Shown here piece by piece: positions 10,301 to 20,469 of a DNA stretch of 64,000 nt. The notes beneath the pieces are model-generated. The model was not told the origin of the DNA and searched no databases. It saw nothing but the letters and a program-made list of their open reading frames with translations. The stretch is from Candidatus Praeruminimicrobium purgamenti (GTDB lineage Bacteria > Elusimicrobiota > Endomicrobiia > Endomicrobiales > Endomicrobiaceae), in contig JAHDQW010000008.1 in the NCBI GenBank assembly GCA_018433585.1, forward strand, positions 86,494 through 150,493. Reading direction: 5' to 3'. The number at the start of each line of letters is the position of its first letter. Position 1 is the stretch's first letter. The translations under genes and the position numbers were made by a program.

Positions 10301-13300
10301 TTCAAGACTTCCCAAATACATATAAGACGGATCAACTATTACAATATTTCCGTTTTCTTTTTTGTTATTTTGCATAAGACTTATGCCGTTAAGAATTGCC
10401 AGTTCCACCGGCGTTGTCCTGTGCGAAACAATTTCTATATCCAAAGGGTTTGTAACCAGCGGCGAAGGCGTTCCGTCAATATTGACGGCTAAAATTTTAA
10501 GCTCCGACAAATCTTTGCCTGCAAACTGCGGATATTTTCTTTTAAATTCTTCTGATTGTAAAAAACTAAAAATATCTATCAGACTGTTGCCGCTTCCGCC
10601 GACGTTATCAAACAAAAGCGTTTCTATATTTAAATTTTTTAAATTACCGTAAGTTTTTATTTTTTCAGTGCTTTTTTCAAGCATCTCAGGCGTATATTCC
10701 GAATTATTTCCGGCGATTATTACCAAATCGGGAATATCTCCATAGGGAGTTTCGGCAAGCCTGCTTATCTGTTTTTGCAGCAACAGCTGTTTGTTTATTT
10801 CTACGGCATTATTTGCGTTTTTGTTTTCGGCGGAAATAAATTTTGTTTGTTTTATCGTTTTTGTTTTAAAAAAGCCGCTGAGTATCGGCAGCCAGTGCAA
10901 AATTACCGATAAGCCGACACCGGTAAAGAAAGATGCAACCACACCGCTTAACGAAAAAGAATTTGCCAAAACGCTTAATATGACCGACCTTCCGAAAAAC
11001 AGCAGCGGCAGCAGCCTTGCCAGCATTTTTCTTACTTTCCAGCTTTCGTTTATGCCGATATAAAAATATGCGGGTTTTGCTTTTTCTGTAAAAAATTCGT
11101 TTACGCTTTGTTCAATTTTATCATCGTATAATCCCGGTATCAGTTCATTGCCGAGATTTTTAACATTCATAATTTCTCTTTTAAAGTTCTTCTTTGATAA
11201 ATATATTCCCGTTTGTATTCCGTATACTTTTCTTACTATATTCATTATCCCCGACAGTTCAAGAAAATACATTTTGCTGCCTTTTGAAATTCTGTATCCG
11301 TATAAAATTTCGGCGCTGACAAGATAATTTAACGATTTATAATACATAGCGGCATATTGCCCGGTTTTCTCGAGCATTTCCATTTCCGGACGAAGGGTTT
11401 CCTGTTCACTTTGCGGCATCTGTTTTAATAATTCCGCAGTTTTGTCATAAAACGATATAAAATCCTGCAGTTGTGATATTAAAGTATCCTTGTTTGTTCC
11501 CTTTAGCGTCTGTGAAGAAAAAGAAGTCAGCTTGATAATTTGGACAGCATTTCTTATAACGGCATCTATTGAATTTTTGTCTATCTTATTTGTTTTAATG
11601 ATTGCCAGCCAGTTAGACAAACATTGTCCTGTTTCCAGCTTAACAAGTTCGCTGTCCGATATAAATCCGTGTCCGATACCGTCATATTTGTCAGGATCAT
11701 TTATTCTTATCTTCTCAAGGTATCTGATAAATATGTTTAAATAAGATTTTTCGTCTTTATTAAAAACCAACGGCTCAATCCGTATGCAGTTTGCATAAAC
11801 TGCATTTATAATTTGCAAATCGTACTGCTTATTATATTCTTTAAGCAGGTTTAAATTATTATGTATAAGCATTACGGTTTCTTCGTTAAGCGACTTATCT
11901 TTTAATAATTCTTCGAAAAATTTTTTCAGACCGGTAAACAATAGTTCATTATTGGAAAAAATTTCTATCGATTCTTTAACGCTTTTTTGGTCTGAAAGTT
12001 CCGATTCTATTTCTTTTTTCTTTCTGTTGTAAAATTTGTTCCGCCATCCTATCCAAATCGCGCTTCTGTGCAGAAGAACCGACAGTCCGATTCCCGTTGC
12101 AAGAGAAAGCACGGCAGTTCCTGCCGCTCCGGAGCTGAAAAAGTTAGCCGAAGAAAGATTGGTAATAACGGTCGTAGTAAAAGACTGAAGGCCTATTGTG
12201 AGCGATAAAAATCTCTGAATAGCTCTTCTGCTTCCCCATTCCCGCTGCATACCGACCGATGTTTTTTGTTTAGGATTATCAAATTCTTCAATAAATGATT
12301 CCATATCCTGCTTTAATAAAGGAAACGAATACAGAGATCCTATCAGAAAATTTCCTGACGAATAAACCGTCGTAAGCTGTCTGCGTATATCCTGTTTGGC
12401 TTTTTTTATTCCTCTTGCAAATCCGAAAACAAATCTGTTAAACGGCATTACTTTGTATTTTTCAAACCATGAATCTTTAGGATAGACATACCCGCCTAAA
12501 ATCGCAAGATTTGACGTGTAATCAAGAAGTCTTATATACTCCAGCACATAATTTTGCAGAGATAAAAACGTTATTTTCAAGTTCTCCAGATAAACACGGT
12601 CTATTTTACTTTTATCCGACTGCATTTCATTGTTAATATCCGCTATTATATCGCTTATTAAATCTGAAACAGACATGTATAATTTCGCCGTATTGACATT
12701 ATCCGTCGTATACAGTTCTCTTTGTAATGCCGTTATTCTGACAATTTCAATCAGCGTTTCGTACGCCTGTTCATAATCGACAAGAGAATTGATTTGTTTG
12801 CCGTTTATTTTGGATAAAAGAAAATATGCTTTTGAAAGAGCCGAATCTTCTTTGAATTTATTATCCGTACCTATACGCCGGCGCGGCAAAAATTTTGCCG
12901 GAGCAGCTTTTTTCGCATAAGAGAAATTTTCCTGTTTTGCTTTAACTATAGCCGACAGTTTATCAAACGTCGGCTGCGAAAAATCTTTGCTGTAAAAAGA
13001 TTTCGACTGACGATATACCCCGAATTTGACCTTATTTATAATATCCCTTGTTTTTACGTTGAACAATTCGGCAAAACCGGAAAAGAATCTGCGCTCTTCT
13101 TCCGTTTCATTTTTCGGCCTTGTTTTGGCAAAATAAGACTGAACTTTGGAGTTATGGTTTGCCCTTATAAAAGGAACAAATATATGCTGTACTATATTTA
13201 TCTGCGGTTTTGCTTTTTCCGCATAACTGCGGATGTCGGATATAAAATTAAAAAATTTAAGATAATTTTCTTCCGCGGCAAAGTTTATCAAGATATTGCC

Positions 13301-16147
13301 CGTAACGACTTCAAACTGCTTTATTTCTTGATTGTCAAAATTATAATAATTTTTATACTCTATGCCTTTTCTTTCAACAATATCGGCAATTTTATCGGGG
13401 TTAAACCCGTAATATATCTGTTCGAGTTTGTCCGGGTGTTCTTTCATTATAAGAGATACCTGATGTTCTTGTATTTCGTTAAATCCCGCCTCTGAAGAAA
13501 TAAAAGTAATATCGCCTGTCGGAACCATATTCCCTATATAAATGCTTCCCGGGTCGATTACGGCGATTCCGCCGGATTGCTGAAACTTATGGCAGCTTCT
13601 GATTCCGTTTAAAACAGCAAGTTCCAAAGGAGAAATATTTCTTCCGTTAAATTGTAAAGGCAGCACCGGTTTGCCTATAATATCTCTGTTTCCGGCATTA
13701 ACATCTATAAAAACAGCTTTTATTTGCTGTTTTTGTTTGACCGAGCCGTTCTTTTCAAACCTGTTGCCGTCATCCGCCATATAACCGGCAGCCTGTAAAA
13801 AACCTGTTCCCGAACCTGCGCCGTCTTTTATTATATACTTAACGGTCGTCTCGGAAAATCCGGTATGCCTGCTAATATCAGCCAAAACGCTTTCGCATAA
13901 TTTTACATCATCTATGCTGTCTGCTGTTATAACCAGCAAGTCCGGCATTTCTCCGTTCAAACTGTCCAACGTTCTTTTGTATTCATTCTGTATAATACGT
14001 TCATCCAGCAGTTTCCTTGATAAATATTCGGATGAAATTGCGGCGGCGTCTTTTGCAAAAACCGTCTTTGAAAAAACGCCGGCAACTTTATTTTTTGCGG
14101 TTATAAAAAGAGCTTTTATGTTAAGCAGATATGAATAATACCGGTATTTTATATTGTTTAAAGTCCACAGAAAATTTAAAGTTTTCAGATAAATTTTTGA
14201 ATACGCTTTCCGCACAAACAAAGCGGCTTTTGTTTTATGCGGATTTTTATCGGACGATTTTTCTATTATTTTTATTTCAGTCTGCGTGTTACCGTCGACA
14301 AATTCCGTAACTGCATTTTCCTGCTTCTGCCCGACGTTTTCCCCGTTATCTGAAACGGCTTCGCCGCGCCTTTCGGTCACAGGCTGTCCCGTTATTTCTG
14401 TTTCTGAATTTGATAAAACTTCTAAAGAAATGTTGTTTAATGACGGGCTGCCTGCAGAATTAAAATTAAAATTTAATTTTATATTGTTTTTATCAAGCCA
14501 TTCCTGAACAAGCGTTTTTTGTTCCGCAGAACTGATTCCCGTTTTATTTAAAGTCTCAAGCCAGCCGTTTATCAACACTGCAATTGTGCGGATATCAGCC
14601 TGCATGCAGACTGCCGGCGGAGCAAGAGCATTATTGCGATAAACAATATTGTTGTGCCTGACGATGCCGGAATCTGTTAAAGCAGCCGCTTCTGCGTTTG
14701 GGACAATCGAAAGAACTGAAACTTCGCTGTCTTTAAGCATGTCTACCAGCCGGCTGTGGAATCCGCCGACAACTATTACGTTTACGGATTTATTTACTTT
14801 TAAATCGTTTAAAATTAATTCTGTATCTTCATTCTTACTATGCGCCAATTCATCGGTTTTGCGCTGCAGCTTCATTATATTGCTTATGTTGCCGTAAAAA
14901 ATATCGTTTCTTTCAATGTTTACGCAATAAAAGCCGGATAATTTTTCATCCCTTAAAATATTGGCTATTATTTTCATTGAATCCGTATTTAAATATTTAA
15001 AAGATATCTGGTACAAACGCTCCTGGTTTGCTTTAAGATATGTATATTGTTCGTATGTAAGAGACAACTTTGTATATTCCGACAACAAATATATAAATTT
15101 GTCTATTTCGCACAAATCTTTTTCGCCGAAAACGGCATAATTTTCTAATATTAAATTTTCCGCGGCATCGAGCTGCCTCAGCAAAAGATAAGATCTTACA
15201 GAAATTTTAATTTCTATGTGCTTAAAATAAGCGGCAAGATTTCCGTATTTGACAAGCAGCTGCGGAGTGTATAATTTTGCAATTTCAAACAACAAAGCCA
15301 GACTTGTCGCCATATTGTCTGATTTTTTTAAAAGTCCGGCAATATAAGAATAAACGTTATACGGAAGTTCTTTTTTAAGGTCATTTATAAAAGCGTTAAA
15401 TTCTTTCTCGACGCCCGCTGTATTAGGGTATGTCTGCATATAAATAAAATTATCCAGGTCAGGATAAACGCTTAAATCTATTTTATGTTCTTTGCAGAAT
15501 TTTCCTATTCTTATAATACGTTCATCCAAAGAACCGTCATGCGACAGCACCTGAAAAACTTTCCCTTTAGGGAATGCGGTTCTTTGCTTTACAAAGGATT
15601 GTCCGAGAAAAAGAATATCGCCGGCATATTTATCTTTCAAATCTTCCGCTCTGCGGAGATTTTCTCTGTAAATATCCCAGTCTTCCAATCCGAAAATAGA
15701 AGAGAAGTCATTTTTGACTGCAAAACTTTCAGCTCCTGACAGCAGTCCTTTCGCAAGAAGTTTATCAACGGCATATATTCTTTGTTCAGAAGGGATTGAC
15801 GAAAACAGAGAGGTTGTAATCCGCCTGCCCGGAGCGCCTTCAATTATTATTTTATCTAAATCCGAATTTTGTTTTAAAAAATTGATTATGTGTTCTATGT
15901 TTGACTGTACGACGGGATTATTATGAAAGTCATTGATGACGACCGCAACAGGGGCGCCCAGTTTATAAACCGCTTCTTCTATCTGTCCGTATTTGACGGA
16001 AAGATTATTCTTATTTACGATCGTCTCAAGATCAAAAGACTCATTATATGTTAAAGAAGAATACGTTATATCGCCATAGATTACGCCTGCAACATTTGTA
16101 ATGAGAAAACATACCAATGTAATAAACGATATTAATTTTATTTTCAT
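7358..16147 (-). CDS. Giant exported/membrane protein, ChaN/TraB-like N-terminus, internally duplicated
   Basis: 2929 residues. A signal or anchor segment occupies residues 1-24. Residues about 40-500 resemble the TraB/ChaN fold: VAVVINDFHNN, IIIEG and a later VIVVGGFHSRLV. Two copies of a ~300-residue module follow, at about 735-1026 and 1806-2112, sharing PDL(L/V)(V/I)I, (S/T)PVELA(V/I)LNGI, IDPxxxYxG-like and T(F/L)(I/L)SS blocks. Between them lie two similar hydrophobic regions, around 1320-1370 and 1710-1760, both ending in a GxGLSV(L/I)LH motif. The last ~800 residues are helical and unrecognised. The function is unknown. A terminator and AT-rich promoter-like DNA precede it, so it may start its own transcript, with a weak GGGACAGAG ribosome binding site. 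Confidence 0.8.
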   Translation of the reverse strand: MKIKLISFITLVCFLITNVAGVIYGDITYSSLTYNESFDLETIVNKNNLSVKYGQIEEAVYKLGAPVAVVINDFHNNPVVQSNIEHIINFLKQNSDLDKIIIEGAPGRRITTSLFSSIPSEQRIYAVDKLLAKGLLSGAESFAVKNDFSSIFGLEDWDIYRENLRRAEDLKDKYAGDILFLGQSFVKQRTAFPKGKVFQVLSHDGSLDERIIRIGKFCKEHKIDLSVYPDLDNFIYMQTYPNTAGVEKEFNAFINDLKKELPYNVYSYIAGLLKKSDNMATSLALLFEIAKLYTPQLLVKYGNLAAYFKHIEIKISVRSYLLLRQLDAAENLILENYAVFGEKDLCEIDKFIYLLSEYTKLSLTYEQYTYLKANQERLYQISFKYLNTDSMKIIANILRDEKLSGFYCVNIERNDIFYGNISNIMKLQRKTDELAHSKNEDTELILNDLKVNKSVNVIVVGGFHSRLVDMLKDSEVSVLSIVPNAEAAALTDSGIVRHNNIVYRNNALAPPAVCMQADIRTIAVLINGWLETLNKTGISSAEQKTLVQEWLDKNNIKLNFNFNSAGSPSLNNISLEVLSNSETEITGQPVTERRGEAVSDNGENVGQKQENAVTEFVDGNTQTEIKIIEKSSDKNPHKTKAALFVRKAYSKIYLKTLNFLWTLNNIKYRYYSYLLNIKALFITAKNKVAGVFSKTVFAKDAAAISSEYLSRKLLDERIIQNEYKRTLDSLNGEMPDLLVITADSIDDVKLCESVLADISRHTGFSETTVKYIIKDGAGSGTGFLQAAGYMADDGNRFEKNGSVKQKQQIKAVFIDVNAGNRDIIGKPVLPLQFNGRNISPLELAVLNGIRSCHKFQQSGGIAVIDPGSIYIGNMVPTGDITFISSEAGFNEIQEHQVSLIMKEHPDKLEQIYYGFNPDKIADIVERKGIEYKNYYNFDNQEIKQFEVVTGNILINFAAEENYLKFFNFISDIRSYAEKAKPQINIVQHIFVPFIRANHNSKVQSYFAKTRPKNETEEERRFFSGFAELFNVKTRDIINKVKFGVYRQSKSFYSKDFSQPTFDKLSAIVKAKQENFSYAKKAAPAKFLPRRRIGTDNKFKEDSALSKAYFLLSKINGKQINSLVDYEQAYETLIEIVRITALQRELYTTDNVNTAKLYMSVSDLISDIIADINNEMQSDKSKIDRVYLENLKITFLSLQNYVLEYIRLLDYTSNLAILGGYVYPKDSWFEKYKVMPFNRFVFGFARGIKKAKQDIRRQLTTVYSSGNFLIGSLYSFPLLKQDMESFIEEFDNPKQKTSVGMQREWGSRRAIQRFLSLTIGLQSFTTTVITNLSSANFFSSGAAGTAVLSLATGIGLSVLLHRSAIWIGWRNKFYNRKKKEIESELSDQKSVKESIEIFSNNELLFTGLKKFFEELLKDKSLNEETVMLIHNNLNLLKEYNKQYDLQIINAVYANCIRIEPLVFNKDEKSYLNIFIRYLEKIRINDPDKYDGIGHGFISDSELVKLETGQCLSNWLAIIKTNKIDKNSIDAVIRNAVQIIKLTSFSSQTLKGTNKDTLISQLQDFISFYDKTAELLKQMPQSEQETLRPEMEMLEKTGQYAAMYYKSLNYLVSAEILYGYRISKGSKMYFLELSGIMNIVRKVYGIQTGIYLSKKNFKREIMNVKNLGNELIPGLYDDKIEQSVNEFFTEKAKPAYFYIGINESWKVRKMLARLLPLLFFGRSVILSVLANSFSLSGVVASFFTGVGLSVILHWLPILSGFFKTKTIKQTKFISAENKNANNAVEINKQLLLQKQISRLAETPYGDIPDLVIIAGNNSEYTPEMLEKSTEKIKTYGNLKNLNIETLLFDNVGGSGNSLIDIFSFLQSEEFKRKYPQFAGKDLSELKILAVNIDGTPSPLVTNPLDIEIVSHRTTPVELAILNGISLMQNNKKENGNIVIVDPSYMYLGSLEQADNITLLSSDISYEQMESQQLPLFISNPAESSSSGGSRLKKIYNKFNNASIVNIMVKYMLYKIYDIENLSIRQMPSFSGIIAMSFSDKKKFNDIMRFINTVKRYESGYKGKKFQIDSMAHLLVPLTRLLNNEDIFVYLENLKYSVNADDKEEYDKFFWGLFRSLNENFAATEQAENPYINVVASHDSLMTKTDSSGSKFYKNFVTILSLLKQFNFKRQAVSVKKEISNFILPQKKTAVFMAPKITELVKRHITSFDNDETNNFTITYADQLSGNRKDSGIIVNVPVEDTVVPARVMYDIFADENGKNHVITAFMPVLFDDADMYSSEREIEIINSLLSDSRTESAEIRKKLFTGRAALALIKELQINKGKLLVESGSSFVMQKIKPSVIISFDGFGVFAVPEVISDGFVKDSDLQTIKHLNINVSDNVPATVSAAFAGRIRLSRTVNEYNVIDGDVINLQVLTSLVSNYNLSFGELDIPSLLNSPEQYAHEVMEMMSDGVSPDGIYETLNNVAMLPSITLKNFSDMRKYAGLIAGAMPDKIILNNIFLDKNAVNADTLLNFNLIDIGAEIDRLNNPEFMKLKELLNTGGQIKGEMNTNEIFVINNLLNYIKSNEQEHIKFRRFINSRPETFRKELEYLTASQINRHLQNIAERDVEMLKSQNSEKWNFYYALNEYMQYAAYLQYNDMKNFLLSKRMRVIASYNAAKSKGGIESFIRELTNLKNLYDADGFYIDNLGVYKNQEETINMLRANIKNDTILIFDNIKYAALNHNTNTYIVSDRQNQNRDSSAIPEELIKFDLHNADTAYISSAIRGLSERHKNVLLLTDISDVFDNADVIGNIFLISKLLKENSKTVEYYLQRASKAAGKYGRQLSNDTANGIIETINISEINNVSERQLFEYACKVLQDAKINSADYKYIWQYINKLKSNYAYAQDDKQKIILTQLKGYLTGIYECQKILDLGVQNYKINIMNINAVLCSA

Positions 16148-16241
16148 CTCTGTCCCGTAAAATACAATATATTACATATATAATATAGCAACTGATTGTT
16201 AATTATTTGTTAAAAGTTTGCAAAATGTTGTTTTACATAAA

Positions 16242-16281
16242 AAAAGAGAAGATAACCCTTTTATAAGTTATCTTCTCTTTT
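16242..16281. terminator. Intrinsic terminator after gyrA
   Basis: A perfect 15-bp stem (AAAAGAGAAGATAAC at 16242-16256 and its complement at 16267-16281) with a 10-base loop. On the minus strand the right arm reads into a T-run, ending the gyrA transcript and separating it from the giant gene downstream. Confidence 0.9.
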
Positions 16282-16301
16282 ATGTTTAAAATATGTCTGA
16301 T

Positions 16302-18827
16302 TTATTCTTCAACAGGCTCCTGAGGAAGCGCTTCCTGAACTGCGGAATCGTCTTCTTCTCCTTTAATAACATGGGCGATTGCCGCAACCTTATCGCCTTC
16401 TTCAAGCCTTACAAGACGCACGCCCTGAACATTTCTGCCTATGACGGATATATTATCTACTTTACATCTTATAGTTATGCCGTGTTCGGTTATTATCATA
16501 ATCTGTCCGTCATTTGCTTTCTTTATATTGACTACCACGCCGTTTCTTTCGGTCGTCTGCATATTTATCACGCCCTTGCCGCCCCTCTTTTGTAAACGGT
16601 ATTTGCCGACTTCCGTTCTCTTGCCGTATCCGTTTTCGGATACCGACAGGAATACGTCCGACGGAGACAAGACTTCCATACCTATAACATCGTCGCCTTT
16701 TTCAAGAGTTATTCCTTTGACGCCCATACCCGCTCTTCCGATAGCTCTTACATCCTGTTCTTTAAATCTGATCGCTATACCTTGTTTTGTGGCTATTATA
16801 ACTTCCGGATTATTTTCAATTCTCTTGACTCCTATCAAAATATCTCCGTCATCAAGTTTAATCGCAATAATCCCGCCTTTTCTAGGATTTGAAAATTCAG
16901 ATAACGCAATTTTTTTGATTGTTCCGTTTCTTGTACACATCAACAAATGTTCGTCTTTGATGTCTTTAGGATCAAAAGAATTTATAGGAATTGCCGCCGT
17001 AATTTTCTCTTCGGAGCTTGAAAGCTGCAAAAGATTTACTATGGCTTTTCCTTTAGACGTTCTGTTCCCTTCAGGAATTTCATAAACTCTTGTCCAGTAT
17101 AATCTTCCTCTTGTGGTAAAGAACAGCATATATGCGTGGGAAGACGTAACGAAAAGCTGTTCTACAAAATCTTCGTCTTTTGTAGTCATTCCGGCAACGC
17201 CTCTGCCGCCGCGTCCCTGTATTTTATACGTATCTACAGGTATTCTTTTGATATAGCCGGTATGAGACATTGTGACGGCTACTTCTTCTTCCTGAATCAA
17301 ATCTTCAATATTGAAATCAGCTTCAGCCGCAGTGATTTTCGTTCTTCTTGCATCGCCGTATTTCTCTCTCAAAACAACCAATTCTTCTTTAATAATGTTT
17401 AAAATCTTTTTCGGATCAGCGAGAATAGATTTATATTTTTCAATCGTCTTGATAAGCTCTATGTACTCATCGTCTATCTTTTGCCTTTCAAGTCCGGTCA
17501 ACTGCTGCAGCTTCATATCCAAAATCGCCTGAGCCTGAATTTTTGACAGCCTGAATTTTTCCATCAGGGTTAATCTTGCAGCATCGGTGTCAGGAGACTG
17601 TTTTATTGTTTTTACTATTGCATCCAAATTGTCTATTGCAATTTTTAAGCCTTCAAGTATATGGGCTCTTGCTTCCGCTTTTGCCAAATCATATTTTGTT
17701 CTTCTTATTACCACTACTTTTCTGTGCTCTACAAAATGAAAAAGCATTTCTTTTATATTTAATACTTTCGGCTTATTGTTTACCAAAGCAAGCATTATAA
17801 CGCCGAACGACGACTGCAGCTGCGTATGTTTATAAAGCTGGTTTAAAACAACCTGCGCATTGGCGTCTCTTTTGATTTCTATGACTATTCTGATACCGTC
17901 TCTGTCAGATTCGTCTCTTAAATCGGAAATACCTTCTATTTTTTTCTCTTTAACGAGATCAGCTATTGCCAAAATCAGGTTTGCTTTATTTACCTGATAA
18001 GGAAGTTCGTTGACAATAATAGCTTCTCTGTTATTCTTTAATTCTTCTATTTCCGTTTTGGCTCTTATTTTGATGGAGCCTCTTCCGGTTTCCAAATACT
18101 GTTTGATTCCCGCTTTCCCCAAAATGATGCCGCCTGTAGGGAAATCCGGACCTTTTATAATTTTGTTCAATTCGCTGAATTCTATTTCAGGATCGTCAAT
18201 AAATGCAATCGTTCCGTCTATAATTTCCGTAATATTGTGCGTAGGCATATTTGTAGCCATACCGACGGCAATACCGGAAGATCCGTTTATAAGAAGACCC
18301 GGCAGCTTTGACGGCAGAATAACAGGCTCTTCGAGAGAACCGTCATAGTTTGGAGTAAAATCAACCGTATTTTTATCTATATCGGCAAGCATTTCATCGG
18401 CTATTGAAGCCATTCTGGCTTCCGTATATCTCATTGCAGCCGCAGAATCTCCGTCTATGCTTCCGAAATTTCCCTGTCCGTCCACCAAAGGATATCGCAA
18501 AGAAAATTCCTGCACCATTCTTACCATGGAATCATAAACGGCGGCATCTCCGTGAGGATGATACTTACCGAGCACATCTCCGACGACTCTGGCAGATTTT
18601 TTATATGCCGTATTATGTCTTAAACCCATTTCTTTCATAGCATAAAGAATTCTTCTGTGGACAGGCTTAAGCCCGTCTCTGACATCCGGCAGAGCTCTTC
18701 CGACTATAACGCTCATGGCATAGTCGATATAAGACGTTTTCATTTCGTCTTCGATATTGCGCGAAAGAATATTAGGATTTCCCATTACTTCCGGAGTTAT
18801 AACCGGTTTATTTTTGTCTTCTTCCAT
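16302..18827 (-). CDS. gyrA: DNA gyrase subunit A
   Basis: 841 residues, full length. The breakage-reunion domain has the catalytic Tyr134 in MRYTEARM. The beta-pinwheel domain carries the GyrA box QKRGGKG, which distinguishes gyrase from topoisomerase IV. The quinolone-determining region reads [14 protein letters not shown], so the residue matching E. coli Ser83 is Ala95 while Asp87 is kept (Asp99). The tail is acidic ([19 protein letters not shown]). Unusually, gyrA is separated from gyrB by two radical SAM-TPR genes; it starts 22 bases after the nearer of them, so a common transcript with gyrB is likely. A strong terminator follows. Confidence 0.97.
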   Translation of the reverse strand: MEEDKNKPVITPEVMGNPNILSRNIEDEMKTSYIDYAMSVIVGRALPDVRDGLKPVHRRILYAMKEMGLRHNTAYKKSARVVGDVLGKYHPHGDAAVYDSMVRMVQEFSLRYPLVDGQGNFGSIDGDSAAAMRYTEARMASIADEMLADIDKNTVDFTPNYDGSLEEPVILPSKLPGLLINGSSGIAVGMATNMPTHNITEIIDGTIAFIDDPEIEFSELNKIIKGPDFPTGGIILGKAGIKQYLETGRGSIKIRAKTEIEELKNNREAIIVNELPYQVNKANLILAIADLVKEKKIEGISDLRDESDRDGIRIVIEIKRDANAQVVLNQLYKHTQLQSSFGVIMLALVNNKPKVLNIKEMLFHFVEHRKVVVIRRTKYDLAKAEARAHILEGLKIAIDNLDAIVKTIKQSPDTDAARLTLMEKFRLSKIQAQAILDMKLQQLTGLERQKIDDEYIELIKTIEKYKSILADPKKILNIIKEELVVLREKYGDARRTKITAAEADFNIEDLIQEEEVAVTMSHTGYIKRIPVDTYKIQGRGGRGVAGMTTKDEDFVEQLFVTSSHAYMLFFTTRGRLYWTRVYEIPEGNRTSKGKAIVNLLQLSSSEEKITAAIPINSFDPKDIKDEHLLMCTRNGTIKKIALSEFSNPRKGGIIAIKLDDGDILIGVKRIENNPEVIIATKQGIAIRFKEQDVRAIGRAGMGVKGITLEKGDDVIGMEVLSPSDVFLSVSENGYGKRTEVGKYRLQKRGGKGVINMQTTERNGVVVNIKKANDGQIMIITEHGITIRCKVDNISVIGRNVQGVRLVRLEEGDKVAAIAHVIKGEEDDSAVQEALPQEPVEE

Positions 18828-18849
18828 GTTAACCTCTTCATAATATTTT

Positions 18850-20469
18850 TTAATCAGCTTCTTTTATCTTGCTTAAACATTCTTCTTTTTTCTGTCTGTA
18901 AACTTCATCAGGACAAAACTGCAGCGCCTTATCAAAATCCTTTAAGGCTGCTTTGTATCGTCCGGTATTCATTTCCGCTATCGCTCTGTCTCCGTATATC
19001 CAGCTTTCATTTTCCGTAATATGAACTTTGTTAAAATATTTTACCGCTCTGCCGAAATTGCCTTTATCAAATTCTTCTTTCGCTTTTCTCTTGTAATTCT
19101 CGTCTTTCTTGTGTCGTTTTTCTTTTAAACCTTTATAAAAATTAACTGCTTTATCAAAATATCTCAACGGTTCTGCGGATAAAAACAAAGCTTCTTTGAA
19201 ATCTTTATATGTTTTGTAAACGCGCCATCTCATGGATAAATAACGGAATTTTTCCGTCATTGAAGCCTTTTTAAAAAGCGCACCTTCCAACTGTCCGTAT
19301 AATTTCGTGTTCTTTATCGGCGTAAGCCACGATAACGAAATCATATCGGCTTTGCATTTTTTTAAACATGTTACGGTTTCGCCGTAAGTTTTTTTTGTTT
19401 CAAAAGGAAAACAATACATAACATGTATTAAAATTTTAATCTTACGTTCTTTAAGCATTTCACAAAAACGTATTACCTGTTCATTTGTATAATACGGTCT
19501 TTGAAATTTCTTTCTTATTTCAAAAGAACCTGATTCCAAACCGAAATGTATCCAGTTTATATTTGCCTGTTTTATTAATTCCACAAGCTGTCCGTCTTTC
19601 AGCAAATTCGGCGTAAAATTAAGTTTCAAAGAAAAATTTAATTTTATGTCGGATTTGTCGTTAAAATCAGCCAAAGCCAGACAAAATTTACGGAAATATT
19701 CTATATCCGATAAAGCGTTTTCAGCATCAAAATATACAGATTTCACGGCAGAGTACGATTTTTTTATATGCTCTATTTCATCTATAACGCCTTTTATGCT
19801 TCTGTATCTGACGTATCTCCCCTGAGCCGTTTGTGAAAGAGCGTGGTTGGCGCAGTATGTGCACCGGTATACGCATCCTCTTTCCAAAGATATTTTATGC
19901 TGTTCCGAATAAACAACCCACCGGTCCCAGCCGGCTCTGTCAGGGTATGCAAGATTATCCAGATCTTCCGTAAATACGCTTTTGCAGCATTTAATTACTG
20001 AAGAGTCCGTTCTTATCCATAAGTTATCCGTTGCAACAAACTTTCCGGATTCAAGCTGCCGCATATAATCAACTGCCGCTTTTTCGCCGTCGCCTACGCA
20101 CAAAACGTCTATTCTTTTATCTTCAAAGACCAATTCGGGAACCAAGGTAGGATACGAGCCTCCGACAAATATTTTAGCATCCGGAAAATGTTTTTTTATT
20201 AAAGTAAAAATATTTCCCGCAAGCTCAAAATCGTTTTCGGATACTACCGATACAGCAAAGACGTCGGGCGTTTTTGTAATGAAGCGTAAAATTCCTTCAT
20301 TGCAGTTCCCGGGTACGCAGAATAACATTTCTGTCGTATGCCCTGCCTGTTTCAAAGAAGCCGATATATACGATATTCCCAAAGGCATTATGTCATATCT
20401 TAAATCGTAATGAGCAAACTCCGACGAACTGTGTATACTGTTTCTTATATAAACGCAGCATATGTGCAT
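18850..20469 (-). CDS. B12-binding-type radical SAM protein with C-terminal TPR (copy 2)
   Basis: Residues about 1-180 form a cobalamin-binding-like Rossmann domain ([25 protein letters not shown]). The radical SAM core has the CxxxCxxC cluster motif [10 protein letters not shown] near residue 203 and continues to ~410. The C-terminal ~80 residues form two TPR-like helical pairs ([38 protein letters not shown]). It is a clear paralogue of the gene just upstream at 20469-22136, joined to it by a TAATG stop-start overlap. The substrate is unknown. Family members often methylate or rearrange lipids, glycans or natural products. Confidence 0.85.
   Translation of the reverse strand: MHICCVYIRNSIHSSSEFAHYDLRYDIMPLGISYISASLKQAGHTTEMLFCVPGNCNEGILRFITKTPDVFAVSVVSENDFELAGNIFTLIKKHFPDAKIFVGGSYPTLVPELVFEDKRIDVLCVGDGEKAAVDYMRQLESGKFVATDNLWIRTDSSVIKCCKSVFTEDLDNLAYPDRAGWDRWVVYSEQHKISLERGCVYRCTYCANHALSQTAQGRYVRYRSIKGVIDEIEHIKKSYSAVKSVYFDAENALSDIEYFRKFCLALADFNDKSDIKLNFSLKLNFTPNLLKDGQLVELIKQANINWIHFGLESGSFEIRKKFQRPYYTNEQVIRFCEMLKERKIKILIHVMYCFPFETKKTYGETVTCLKKCKADMISLSWLTPIKNTKLYGQLEGALFKKASMTEKFRYLSMRWRVYKTYKDFKEALFLSAEPLRYFDKAVNFYKGLKEKRHKKDENYKRKAKEEFDKGNFGRAVKYFNKVHITENESWIYGDRAIAEMNTGRYKAALKDFDKALQFCPDEVYRQKKEECLSKIKEAD

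Noticed and set aside
16441..17085. 214-codon open frame on the + strand inside gyrA
   Set aside because: It is antisense to a clear gyrA coding region, is Pro/Ser/Ile-rich, has no recognisable domain and arises from gyrA codon bias.
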